A program made the position numbers and the translations under genes. A model generated the notes under the pieces. It saw only the letters and a program-made list of their open reading frames with translations. It did no database searches and was not told the origin of the DNA. Positions 36,641 to 48,300 of a stretch of 64,000 nt of DNA are shown piece by piece. Source of the stretch: Mercurialis annua (lineage: Eukaryota > Streptophyta > Magnoliopsida > Malpighiales > Euphorbiaceae); assembly GCF_937616625.2 (NCBI RefSeq), contig NC_065574.1, forward strand, positions 27,344,501 through 27,408,500, read 5' to 3'. Position 1 is the first letter of the stretch. Every line of letters starts with the position of its first letter.

Positions 36641-37961
36641 GATACCTGGGGTCCATTTCTCTGTTCAAAAGCATTCCAGCATCGACAACCACGAAACCAT
36701 CTTTCTGACCCAGCCTTTGGAGAATTGGATGCAAGGCATAGCCCACTACCTGATGGACGGAACTCTGCAAGAGAACAGAGACAAAGCATACAAAATCCTG
36801 CGACAAGCCCCATACTATGCTTTCCTCGATGGAGTCTTGTACAGGAAGTCATTCACCCACCCGTGGTCGAGATGCCTAACAACAGAGGAGGGCGAGTATG
36901 TTCTGAGAGAAATACACGAAGGTATTTGTGGGGCGCACATAGCTCCTCGTATGTTGGCAAAGAAATCAGTTTTGCAGGGATATTACTGGCCCCTGATGGT
37001 CAGGCAGGCGGAGGAGATAGTAAAGAAGTGCGAGAACTGTCAGAGGCACCAAAACATCCGACATGCTCCAACCACAGAGCAGTGTCCTATCACCAGTCCT
37101 TGGCCATTTGCAACTTGGGGGATTGACATCCTGGGACCATTCACGCCAACCACGGGGCAGAAAAAGTTCTTGATAGTGGCAGTAGATCACTTTACGAAGT
37201 GGATCGAGGTAGAAGCAGTAAGCACCATCGCAGAAGCTCGGATCCGAGATTACTTCTGGAGGCAAATTGTATGTCGATTCGGGATACCCAGAGCGTTGGT
37301 AACCGACAACGGGAAGCAGTTCAACTACCGAGCCTTCAAAGAATTTTGCAACGATTTGCACATCGACTTGCTTTTCACTTCGGTGGTTCATCCGCAGAGT
37401 AATGGGATGACTGAGGTAACCAACCAGACAATTCTAAAGGGGCTTAAGGCCAGGCTGGGGTAGTAAGATAAACAGTGGCTGGAAGAGCTACCCAAGGTCA
37501 TCTGGGCTTACCGAACTACTCCAAGGGCAGGGACATGAGACACCCCGTTTTCTCTGACATATGGGTGTGAGGCAATGATACCAGTGGAGATCGGGATGCC
37601 GACTCTGAGGGTCCAGTTCTTTGATGAGACCAAGAACGAGGAAGTGCAGAAGCTATGCTTAGATCTGTTAGAAGAGCGGAGAGAACAGGCAGCGCTGAGA
37701 ATCGAAGCATATAAACAAAGAATGGCTAAGTATCATAACAAGAGAGTTAAACCCCTGAGTTTCCAAGTCGGAGACCTGGTCCTGAGACGGGCAGATATTG
37801 CCAAGGGAAATGCTGGCATGGGAAATCTCGAACCTAACTGGGAAGGACCATACCGGGTCACAGAGGTCGGACGAGCAGGAGCTTACAAGATAGCACACAT
37901 GTCGGGTAGAGTGCTCCCGAGAACTTGGAACTCCGAGGTTCTTCGAAAATACTATCAGTAG
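36640..37961 (+). pseudogene. Integrase of Ty3/gypsy element, three in-frame stops
   Basis: This enzyme would insert element cDNA into the genome. Numbered from 36285, the zinc-binding HHCC domain is H211, H218, C249, C252. The catalytic core has D281 in GIDILGPF, D341 in VTDNGKQF and E377 in NGMTEVTNQ; the D-to-E spacing is the canonical 35 intervening residues. Frame 36285-37463 then meets TAG (37461) and TAA (37464) in succession, and TGA at 37536. Beyond these the same frame stays open to 37961 and ends with LEPNWEGPYRVTEVG, a GPY/F-type C-terminal module. No chromodomain is seen. All catalytic residues survive, but the stops separate core from tail. Confidence 0.92.
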
Positions 37962-38118
37962 TCACTTGTTTTTCTTTCGAGGTACCTAGGGGTTTTTTCA
38001 CTTATGTTTGAGTTAGGCTTTTGTAAAACTCAAACATAAGTTTTTCCCCTCAATGAATAAAAAGATTAAAAAGAATTCATGTCTTTCTTTCAAAGCCCGA
38101 GCAATCCACTAGGTAAAA
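37962..38118 (+). other. 3' non-coding leader of retroelement tail
   Basis: AT-rich, non-coding sequence directly after the integrase stop. Apart from the hairpin at 38000-38041 I see no LTR start or polypurine tract that I could defend. Confidence 0.6.
38000..38041 (+). other. Perfect 15-bp-stem hairpin after integrase
   Basis: ACTTATGTTTGAGTT at 38000-38014 is the exact reverse complement of 38027-38041, separated by a 12-base loop. It lies 40 bases after the integrase stop and is bordered by T-rich runs on both sides. It could be an RNA 3'-end structure or a relic of a small inverted-repeat insertion; the sequence does not decide. Confidence 0.8.
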
Positions 38119-38469
38119 CCATCTACGGGCTATGTGCCATCTAAGGGCTATGTGCCACTAGCGGGCTATGTGCCATCTACGGGCTATGTGCCATCTACGG
38201 GCTATGTGCCATCTACGGGCTATGTGCCACCCGCGGGCTATGTGCCACCCGCGGGCTATGTGCCACCAGCGGGCTACGTGCCATCTACGGGCTACGTGCC
38301 ATCTACGGGCTATGTGCCACCAGCGGGCTATGTGCCATCTACGGGCTATGTGCCATCTACGGGCTATGTGCCACCAGCGGGCTATGTGCCATCTACGGGC
38401 TATGTGCCATCTAACGGGCTATGTGCCATCAACAGGCCATGCACCATCAACGGACTAAGTGCCACCTAC
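38119..38469 (+). repeat. 18-bp minisatellite in retroelement 3' region
   Basis: About 19-20 tandem copies of an 18-bp unit of the form CCATCTACGGGCTATGTG. Two main variants alternate: S (CATCTACGG) and P (CACCAGCGG or CACCCGCGG). From 38281 to 38424 the order is S S P S S P S S, a nascent 54-bp higher-order pattern. The last three units (from about 38426) are degenerate. Because 18 is a multiple of three, a GYVPST/GYVPPA frame stays open, but nothing else suggests coding. Tandem repeats in the 3' untranslated region are a known trait of Tat/Ogre-group elements. Confidence 0.93.
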
Positions 38470-38480
38470 GAGCAAGGATA

Positions 38481-38820
38481 ACCCCGGGCTACCCAGTTAA
38501 GAATCCATGAGAAAAATTAGAAAGTTCACGTTAACAAAACTAAGCTCGGAGTCCAAACAGAGTTATCCACAAAAAGCATGTTATCATATACATAGTCTAA
38601 ATTTTCAAAGCTACGAGACATGGCAAAAATTGCACTCAGGGAAACAACCGATATCATAAGAAAAACCGTAAACATTGGCATGAAAGAAAAATATTCAAAG
38701 TTTACAAAAACAAAGAATGAATTCACAAAGAGCTCAAAGCTCAACACACAAAAAATATCCAAAAATTACAAATTTATGAAAACAAAGATAAAAATTGTTC
38801 AAGAATTACAAAGACAAGCT
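38481..38820. other. AT-rich spacer of retroelement
   Basis: A-rich on the plus strand with no repeat or convincing gene. It lies directly downstream of the stop of the antisense ORF, so it may be the 3' untranslated part of an antisense transcript. The open frame at 38526-38762 on the minus strand is low-complexity and I do not count it as a gene. Confidence 0.6.
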
Positions 38821-38823
38821 ATC

Positions 38824-39334
38824 CTAATTCGGGGCTTGATCCTGGTCATCAGCAAGATAGTCCTCGATATCCGCGGGCATATCATAATCTTCAGGCAGCT
38901 CTTTGGCCCGACGGTGTAACTCTAGGACGTCTAGCTTGAAATCCGACACATCGGCATCAGCCCCAAACCGGCCTCTCACGTACTCGCCAACCTGGACCTC
39001 TCCGACATACAGCATCCGTCGGAAATCCTCATAAAGATCCTCTTCCCGAGCAGCCACCTCGGCAACTTTAGCCTCCGCATCCCCGGCTCGCTTGGTGGCT
39101 TCCTCCAGCTTTTTCTTCTGATCGGCCATGGTATCCCGGAGCCCTTTGCTGGCCAGTTCATTCCGACGAGTTACGTCGGCAAGCTGCTTCGAAAAGTCCT
39201 CCTTTTCAGCAGCCTTCTCGGTCTCCAGACGACCAACGTCTTTTCGCAGAGACTCTAAGACCCCTAGGTCCTCAGCACGCCGGTCCTCGGATTCCTTCAG
39301 CTGGCCTTCCAATTTCGCCACCAAGGAAGCCCCC
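38824..39334 (-). pseudogene. Antisense coiled-coil ORF of Tat-type element, 5'-truncated
   Basis: An open frame of about 166 codons on the minus strand, opposite to pol, ending at TAG 38824-38826. Its first two thirds are highly charged and heptad-like (KLEGQLKESEDRR, RRNELASKGLRD, KKKLEEATKRAGDAEAKVAE), indicating a long coiled coil. A short conserved-looking segment (YVGEVQVGEYVRGRFG) and an acidic tail (DMPADIEDYLADDQDQ) follow. No ATG start exists: the first possible start is TTG 39324, and a stop sits at the satellite breakpoint upstream, so the N-terminal part is missing. Antisense ORFs between pol and the 3' LTR are known in Tat-group elements such as Grande. The function is unknown. 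GC content and codon use resemble pol. Confidence 0.75.
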
Positions 39335-39345
39335 TATTACGCAAA
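39325..39345. other. Right retroelement/satellite breakpoint
   Basis: The antisense ORF breaks off at GCCCCC (39329-39334) and a plus A module starts at its base ~27 (TATTACGCAAAG). The satellite on this side is in the opposite orientation to the left flank and broken at a different monomer position, so no target-site duplication can be recognised. Confidence 0.85.
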
Positions 39346-42300
39346 GTGTGCGCTAAAAGTGACGCTAGATTAGTATGTCAGGTCACAAGTCTCTGCAACG
39401 CGTCGTTCCGATTGCCTAAGCATGGTTAGGTTACATTACACAAAGTGTGTGTGAAAAGTGACGCTAGATTAGGATATCGCGTCACAAGTCTCTCAAACGC
39501 GTCGTTACGATTACATACGCATGTTTAGGTTATATTATGCAATATGTGTGTGAGAAGTGACGCTAGATTAGTATGTTGCGTCTCAAGTCTATTTAACGCG
39601 TCGTTTCGATTACCATGCTTATGTCGCGTCAAAAGTCTCTATTGCGTCGTTCCGATTACCTAAGCATGGTTAGGTTATATTACACAAAGTGTGCGTGAAA
39701 AATGACGCTAGATTAGTATGTCGCGTCTCAACTCTTTAACGCGTCATTTTGATTACCTAAGCATGTTTAGGTTATATTACGCAAAGTGTGCGTGAAAAGT
39801 GACGCTAGATTAGTATGTCATTTCACAAGTCTCTTTATCGTATCGTTCCAATTATCTAAGCATAGTTAGGTTATTATACGCAAATTGTGCGTGAAAAATG
39901 ACGCTAGATTAGTATGTCGCGTCTCAAGTCTCTATAACGCGTCGTTTCGATTGCGTCACAAGTCGCTCAAACGCATCGTTCCAATTACCGAAGCATGGTT
40001 AGGTTATATTACGCAAAGTGTGTATGAAAAGTGACTCTAAATTAGTATGTCGGGTCACAAGTCTTTTTAACGCGTCGTTCTGATTACCTTAGCATGGTTA
40101 GGTTATATTACGCAAAGTGTGCGTGAAAAGTGACGCTAGATTAGTATGTCGTTTCACAAGTCTTTTTAACGTGTCATTCCGATTACCTAAGCATGGTAAG
40201 GTTATATTATGCAAAGTTTGTGTGAAAAGTGATGCTAGATTATAATGTCGCGTCTCAAGTCTCTTTAATGCTTCGTTTCGATTACCATGCTAATGTCGCG
40301 TCACAAGTCTCTCTAACGCGTCGTTCTGATTACCTTAAGCATGGTTAGGTTATATTACGGAAAGTGTGCATTAAAAGTGACGCTACATTAATATGTCGCA
40401 TCACAAGTCTCCTTAACGCGTCGTTCTAATTACCTAAGCATGGCATGAAAAGTAACGCTAGTTTAGTATGTCGCGTCTCAAGTCTCTCTAACGCGTCGTT
40501 TTGATTACCTAAGCATGGTTAGGATATGTTAAGGAAAGTGTGCGTTAAAAGTGACGCTAGATTCCTATGTCGCATCACAAGTCTCTTTTACGCGTCGTTT
40601 CGATTACCTATATGGTTAGCTTATATTACGCAAAGTGTGCTTGAAAAGTGACGTTAGATTAGTATGTCGCGTCTCAGGTCTCTATAATGCGTTGCCTCGA
40701 TTACCATATTTTGGTTAAGCTATATTATGCAATGTGTGCGTGAAAAGTGATGCTAGATTAGTATGTCGCGTCTCAAGTCTCTTTAACGCGTCGTTTCGAT
40801 TACCATGCTTATGTCGGGTCACAATTCTCTCTAACGCGTCATTCCAATTACCTAAGAATAGTTAGGTTATATTACGCAAAGTGTGCGTTAAAAGTGACGC
40901 TAGATTAGTATGTCCCGTCACAAGTCTCTTTAACGAGTCGATCTGATTACCTAAGCATGGTTAGGTTATATTACGCAAAGTGTGCATGAAAAGTTACGCT
41001 CGATTTGTATGTCGCGTCTCAAGTCTCTTTAATGCATCGTTTTCGATTACCATGCTTATGTCGCGTCACAAGTCTCCCAAACGCGTTGTTCCGATTACCT
41101 AGGCATGGTTAGGTTATATTACGGAAAGTGTGCGTGAAAAGTGAATCTAGATTAGTACGTCGCGTCACCAGTCTCTTTAAAACGTCGTTCCGATTACCTA
41201 AAATTGGTTAGGTTATATTACGCAAAGTGTGCGTAAAAAGTGACGCTAGATTAGTATGTCGTGTCTCGAGTCTCTTTAACGTGTCAGTCCGATTACCTAA
41301 GCATGATTAGGTTATATTACCCAAAGTGTGCATGAAAATTGACGCTTGAATTATATGTCGCGTCTCAAGTCTCTTTAATGCATCGTTTTTAATTACCATG
41401 CTTATGTCGCGTCACAAGTCTCTCAAACACGTTGTTCGGATTACCTAAGCATGGTTAGGTTATATTATGCAAAGTGTGCGTGAATATTGACGCTAGATTA
41501 CTATATCGCGTCACAAGTCTCTCAAACGCGTAGTTTCGATTACCTAAGCATGTTTAGGCTATATTATGCAATGTGTGCGTGAAAAGTGACGCTAGATTAG
41601 AATGTTGCATCTAAAGTCTATTTAACGCGTTGTTTCGATTACCATGCTTATGTCGCGACACAAGTCTCTCTATTTCGTCGTTCCGATTACCTAAGCATGG
41701 TTAGATTATATTACGCAAAGTGTGCGTTAAAAGTGACGCTAGATTAGTATGTCCTGTCACAAGTCTCTTTAACGCGTCGATCCGATTACCTAAGCATGGT
41801 TAGGTTATATTACGCAAAGTGTGCATGAAAAGTTACGCTCGATTTGTATGTCACGACTCAAGTCTCTTTAATGCATCATTTTCGATTACCATGCTTATGT
41901 CGCGTCACAAGTCTCTCAAACGCGTTGTTCCGATTACCTAGACATGGTTAGGTTATATTACGCAAAATGTGCGTGAAAAGTGAAGCTAGAATAGTACGTC
42001 GTGTCACCAGCCTCTTTAACACGTCGTTCCGATTACCTAAGCATAGTTAGGTTATATTACGTAAAGTGTGCGTAAAAAGTGACGCTAGATTAGTATGCCG
42101 CGTCTCGAGTCTCTTTAACGTGTCAGTCCGATTACCTAATCATGGTTAGGTTATATTACGCAAAGTGTGCGTGAAAAGTGACGCTTGAATTGTATGCCGC
42201 GTCTCCAGTCTCTTTAATGCATCGTTTTTAATTACCATGCTTATGTCGCGTCACAAGTCTCTCAAACACGTTGTTCGGATTACCTAAGCATGGTTAGGTT

Positions 42301-45300
42301 ATATTATGCAAAATGTGCGTGAAAAGTGAATCTAGATTAGTACCTCGCGTCACCAGTCTCTTTAAAACGTCGTTCCGATTACCTAAGCATGGTTAGGTTA
42401 TATTACGCAAAGTGTGCGTAAAAAGTGACGCTAGATTAGTATGTCGCGTCTCGAGTCTCTTTAACGTGTCAGTCCGATTACCTAAGCATGGTTAGGTTAT
42501 ATTACGCAAAGTGTGCGTGAAAAGTGACGCTTGAATTGTATGTCGCGTCTCAAGACTCTTTAATGCATCGTTTTTAATTACCATGCTTATGTCGCGTCAC
42601 AAGTCTCTCAAACACGTTGTTCGGATTACCTAAGCATGGTTAGGTTATATTACGCAAAGTGTGCGTGAAAAGTGACGCTATATTAATATGTCGCGTCTCG
42701 AGTCTCTTAAATGCATCGTTTTCGAATACCATGCTTCTGTCGCGTCACCAGTCTCTTTAACATGTCGTTCCGATTACCTAAGCATAGTTAGGTTATATTA
42801 CGCAAAGTGTGCGTAAAAAGTTACGCTAGATTAGTATGTCGCGTCTCGAGTCTCTTTAACGTGTCAGTCCGATTACCTAATCATGGTTAGGTTATATTAC
42901 GCAAAGTGTGCGTGAAAAGTGACGCTAGATTAATGTCGCGTCTCAAGTCTCTTTAATGCGTCGTTTTGATTACCATGATTATGCGCGTCACGAATCTCTC
43001 TAACGCGTCGTTCCGATTACCTAAGCATGGTTAGGTTATATTATGGAAAGTGTGCGTTAAAAGTGACGCTAGATTAATATGTCGCGTCTCAAGTCTCTTT
43101 AATGCTTCGTTTTGATTACCATGCTTATGTCGCGTTACAAGTCTCTCTAACGCGTCATTTCGATTGCCTAAGCATGGTTAGGTTATATTACGGAAAGTGT
43201 GTGTTAAAAGGGACGCTACATTAATATGTTGCATCACAAGTCCCTTTAACGCGTCGTTCTGATTACCTAAGCATGGTTAGGTTATATTACGCAAACTATG
43301 TGTGAAAAGTAACTCTAGATTAGTATGTCGCTTCTCAAGTCTCTTTAACGCGTCGTTTCGATTACCATGATTATGCGCGTCACGAATCTCTCTAACGCGT
43401 CGTTCCGATTACCTAAGCATGGTTAGGTTATATTACGCAAAGTGTGCGTGACAAGTGACGCTAGATTAATATGTCGCGTCTCAAGTCTCTTTAATGCGTG
43501 GTTTCGCTTACCATGCTTATGTCGCGTCACAAGTCTCTCTAACGCGTCGTTTCGATAGCGTCACAAGTGTCTCTAACCCGTCGTTCCGATTACTGAAGCA
43601 TGGTTAGGTTATATTACGCAAATTGTGCATCCGATTACCTAAGCATGGTTAGGTTATATTACGCAAAGTGTGCGTGAAAAGTGATGCTAGATTATAATGT
43701 CGCGTCTCAAGTCTCTTTGATGCTTCGTTTCGATTACCATGCTTATGTCGCGTCACAAGTCTCTCTAACGCGTCATTCCGATTACCTAAGCATGGTTAGG
43801 TTATATTACGGAAAGGATGCGTTAAAAGTGACGCTACATTAATATGTCACATCAGAAGTCTCTTTGACGCGTCGTTCTGATTACCTAAGAATGGTTAGGT
43901 TATATTACGCAAAGTGTGAGTGAAAAGTAACGCTAGATTAGTATGTCGCCTCTCAAGTCTCTTTAACGCGTCGTTCGGACCTAAGCATGGTTAAGTTATA
44001 TTACGCTAAGTGTGCGTGAAAAGTGAAGTTAGATTAGTATGTTGCCTCACAAGTCTCTTTAGCGCGTCGTTCCGATTACCTAATCATGGTTAGGTTATAC
44101 TACACAAAGTGTGTGTGAAAAGTGACCCTAGATTAATATGTCGCGTCTCAAGTCTCTGTAATGCGTCGTTTTGATTACCAAGCTTCTGTCGCGTCACAAG
44201 TCTCTCTAACGCGTCGTTCCGATTACCTAAGCATGGTTAGGTTATGTTAAGGAAAGTGTGCGTGAAAAGTGACGCTAGATTATTATGTCGCATCACAAGT
44301 CTCTTTTACGCGTCGTTTTGATTACCTAAGTATGGTTAGGTTATCTTACGCAAAGTCTGCTTGAAAACTGACGTTAGATTAGTATTCCGCGTCTCAAGTC
44401 TCTATAATGCGTCGTTTCGATTACCATGTTTATGTCGCGTCACAAGTCTCTCTAACGCGTCGTGGCTATATTATGCAATGTGTGTGTGAAAAGTGACGCT
44501 AGATTAGTATGTCGCGTGTCAAGTCTCTTTAACGCGTCGTTTCGATTACCATGCTTATTGCAAGGTCACAATTCTCTCTAACGCGTCGTTCCAATTACCT
44601 AAGAATGGTTAGGTTATATTGCGCAAAGTGTGCGTTAAAAGTGACACTAGATTAGTATGTGCCGTCACAACTCTCTTTAACGCGTCGATCCTATTACCTA
44701 AGAATGGTTAGGTTATATTACGCAAAGTGTGCATGAAAAGTGACGCTAGATTAGTATGTCGCGTCTCAAGTCTCTTTAACGTGTCAGTCCGATTACCTAA
44801 GCATGGTTAGGTTATATTACGCAAAGTGTGCGTGAAAAGTGACGCTAGATTAATGTCGCATCTCAAGTCTCTTTAATGGGTCGTTTTGATTACCATGCTT
44901 TTGCGCGTCACAAATCTCTCTAACGCGTCGTTCCGATTACCTAAGCATGGTTAGGTTATATTATGGAAAGTGTGCGTTAAAAGTGCCGCTAGAATAATAT
45001 GTTGCATCACAAGTCTTTTTTAACACGTCGTTCCGATTACCTAAGCATGGTTAGGTTATGTTACGCAAAGTGTGAGTGAAAAGTGACGCTAGTTTAGTAT
45101 GTCAGGTCACAAGTCTCTGCAACGCGTCATTCCGATCGCCTAAGCATGGTTAGGTTATATTACGCAAAGTGTGAGTGAAAAGTGACGCTAGATTAGTTAA
45201 TATCCCATCATAAGTCTCTTTTACTCATCGTTCCGATTACATAAGCATGTTTAGGTTATATTATGCATTGTGTGCGTGAAAAGTGACGCTAGATTAGTAT

Positions 45301-48300
45301 GTCGTGTCTCAAGTCTCTCTAACGCGTCGTTCCGATTACCTAAGCATGATTAGGCTATATTATGCAATGTGTGCGTAAAAAGTAACGCTAGATATGTTGC
45401 ATCTAAAGTCTATTTTTACGCGTCGTTTTGATTACCATGCTTATGTCGCGTCACAAATCTCTCTATTGCGTCGTTCCGATTACCTAAGCATGGTTACGTT
45501 ATATTACGCAAAGTATGCGTGAAAAATGACGCTAGATTAGTATGTCGTGTATCAACTCTCTTTTGCACGTCGTTTTGATTAACTAAGCATGGTTAGGTTA
45601 TATTACGCGAAGTGTGCATGAAAAGTGATGCTAGATTAGTATGTCATGTCACAAGTCTCTTTATCGTATCGTTCCAATTATCTAAGCATGGTTAGGTTAT
45701 ATTACGCAAAGTGTGCGTGAAAAGTGACGCTAGATTAGTATGTCGCGTCTCAAGTCTCTTTAACGTGTCAGTCCGATTACCTAAGCATGGTTAGGTTATC
45801 TTACGCAAAGTGTCCGTGAAAAGTGACGCTCGATTTTTATGTCGCGTCTCAAGTCTCTTTAATGCATCGTTTTCAATTACCATGCTTATGTCGAGTCATA
45901 AGTCTCTCAAACGCGTCGTTGCGATTACCTAAGCATAGTTAGGTTATATTACGGAAAGTGTGCGTGCAAAGTAACGCTAGATTAGTATGTTGCGTCTCAA
46001 GTCTCTTTAACGCGTCGTTCGGATTACCTAAGCATGGTTATGTTATATTACGCAAAGTGTGCGTGAAAAGTGAAGCTAGATTAGTTTGCGCGTCACCAGT
46101 CTCATTAACACGTCGTTCCGATTACCTAAACATGGTTAGGTTATATTACGCAAAGTGTGCGTGAAAAGTGACGCTAGATTAGTATGTCTCGTCTCGAGTC
46201 TCTTTAACGTGTCAGTCCGATTACCTAAGCATGGTTAGGTTATATTACGCAAAGTGTGCGTGAAAAGTGACGCTTGATTTGTATGTCGCGTCTCAAGTCT
46301 CTTTAATATCGTTTTCGATTACCATGCTTATGTCGCGTCACAAGTCTCTCAAACACGTTGTTCCGATTACCTAAGCATGGTTAGGTTATATTACGCAAAG
46401 TGTACGTGCAAAGTAACGCTAGATTAGTCTGTAGCGTCTCAAGTCTCTTTAACGCGTTGTTCGGATTACCTAAGCATGGTTAGGTTATATTACGCAAAGT
46501 GTGCGTGAAAAGTGAAGCTATATTAGTATGTCGCGTCACCAGTGTCTTTAACACGTAGTTCCAATTACCTCAGCATGGTTAGGCTATATTACGCAAAGTG
46601 TGCGTGAAAAGTGACGCTAGATTAATATGTCGCGTCTCAAGTCTCTTTTATGCGTAGATTTGATTACCATGCCTATGTCGCGTCACAAGTCTTTCCAACG
46701 CGTCGTTCTGATTTCCTAAGCATTTTTAGGCTTTATTATGCAATGTGTGAGTGAAAAGTGACGCTAGATTAGTATGTTGCGTCTAAAGTCTATTTAACGC
46801 GTCGTTTCGATTACCATGCTTATGTCGCGTCACAAGTCTCTCTATTGCGTCGTTCCGATTACCTAAGCATGGTTAGGTTATATTACGCAAAGTGTGCTTG
46901 AAAAATGACGCTAGATTAGTATTTCGCGTCTCAACTTTAACGCGTCATTTTGATTACCTAAGCATGGTTAGGTTATATTACGCAAAGTTTGCGTGAAAAG
47001 TGACGCTAGATTAGTATGTCATGTCACAAGTCTCTTTATGGCATCTTTCTAATTATCTAAGCATAGTTAGGTTATATTACGCAAAGTGTGCGTGAAAAGT
47101 GACGCTAGATTAGAATGACGCATCTCAAGTCTCTCTAACCCGTTGTTTTGATCGCGTCACAAGTCTCTCTAACGCGTCGTTTGATTACTGAAGCATGGTT
47201 AGGTTATATTACGCAAAGTGTGCATGAAAAGTGACTATAAATTAGTATACGGGTCACAAGTCTTTTTAGCGCGTTGTTCCGATTACTAAGCATGGTTAGG
47301 TTATGATACGCAAAGTGTGCGTGAAAAGTGACGGTAAATTAGTATGTCGTGTCTCAAGTCTCTTTAACGTGTCAGTCCGATTACCTAAGCATGGTTAGGT
47401 TATCTTACGCAAAGTGTGCGTGAAAAGTGACGCTCAATTTTTATGTCGCGTCTCAAGTCTCTTTAATACATCGTTTTCGATAACCATGCTTATGTCGCGT
47501 CACAAGTCTTTCAAACGCGTCATTCCGATTAACTAAGCATGGTTAGGTTATATTACGCAAAGTGTGCGTGCAAAGTAACGCTAGTTTAGTATGTCGCGTC
47601 TCAAGTCTCTTTAACGCGTCATTCGGATTACCTAAGCATGGTTAGGTTATATTACACAAAGTGTGCGTGAAAAGTGAAGCTAGATTAGTTTGTCGCGTCA
47701 CCAGTCTCATTAACACGTCGTTCCGATTACCTAACATGGTTAGGTTATATTACGCAAAGTGTGCGTGAAAAGTGACGCTAGATTAATATGTCGCGTCTCA
47801 AGTCTCTTTAATGTGTAGTTTTGATTACCATGCTTATGCGTGTCACAAATCTCTCAAACGCGTCGTTCGGATTACCTAATCATGGTTAGGTTATATTACG
47901 GAAAATGTGCCTTAAAAGTGACGCTAGATAACTATGTCGCATCACAAGACTTTTTAACACGTCGTTCCGATTACTAAGCATGGTTAGGTTATATTACGCA
48001 AAGTGTGCGTGAAGAGTGACGGTAGATTAGTATGTCGCGTCAAAGTCTTTGCAACGTGTCGTTTCGATTACCTAAGCATGTTTAGGCTATATTATGCAAT
48101 GTGTGCGTGAAAATTGACGCTAGATTAGTATGTTGCGTCTCAAGTCTATTTAACGCGTCGTTTCGATTACCATGCTTATGTCGCGTCACAAGTCTCTCTA
48201 TTGCGTCGTTCCGATTACCTGAGCATGGTTAGGTTATATTACGCAAAGTGTGCTTGAAAAATGACACTAGATTAGTATTTCGCGTCTCAACTTTAACGCG

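Larger units (their letters stand above)
33161..39334 (+). mobile_element. Degenerate Ty3/gypsy (Tat-type) LTR-retrotransposon fragment
   Basis: This is the only non-satellite segment. Reading along the plus strand it holds RT (first copy), aspartic protease, RT (second copy), RNase H, archaeal-type RNase H, integrase with a GPY/F-type end, a 3' region with an 18-bp minisatellite, and an antisense coiled-coil ORF. A second RNase H of archaeal type upstream of integrase is characteristic of the plant Tat group (Tat, Retand, Ogre, Grande). Gag, primer-binding site and both LTRs are absent, so the element is truncated at both ends. Internally it has a 1,659-bp tandem duplication, at least five frame disruptions and three integrase stops. 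GC content is visibly higher than in the satellite. Confidence 0.93.

Noticed and set aside
37962..38118. Start of a 3' LTR
   Set aside because: No TG...CA ends, polypurine tract or second copy in the window supports an LTR here.
38134..38481. A 115-codon GYVPST/GYVPPA repeat protein
   Set aside because: The frame is open because the repeat unit is 18 bp; an alternative frame is open too, and the region is a retroelement 3' minisatellite.
38526..38762. A hydrophobic 78-codon minus-strand frame
   Set aside because: It comes from an A-rich plus strand giving Phe/Val/Leu-rich translation, with no motif or context.
33161..39334. A complete, active LTR retrotransposon
   Set aside because: No LTRs, primer-binding site, gag or target-site duplication could be found, and pol has several frame disruptions and stops.
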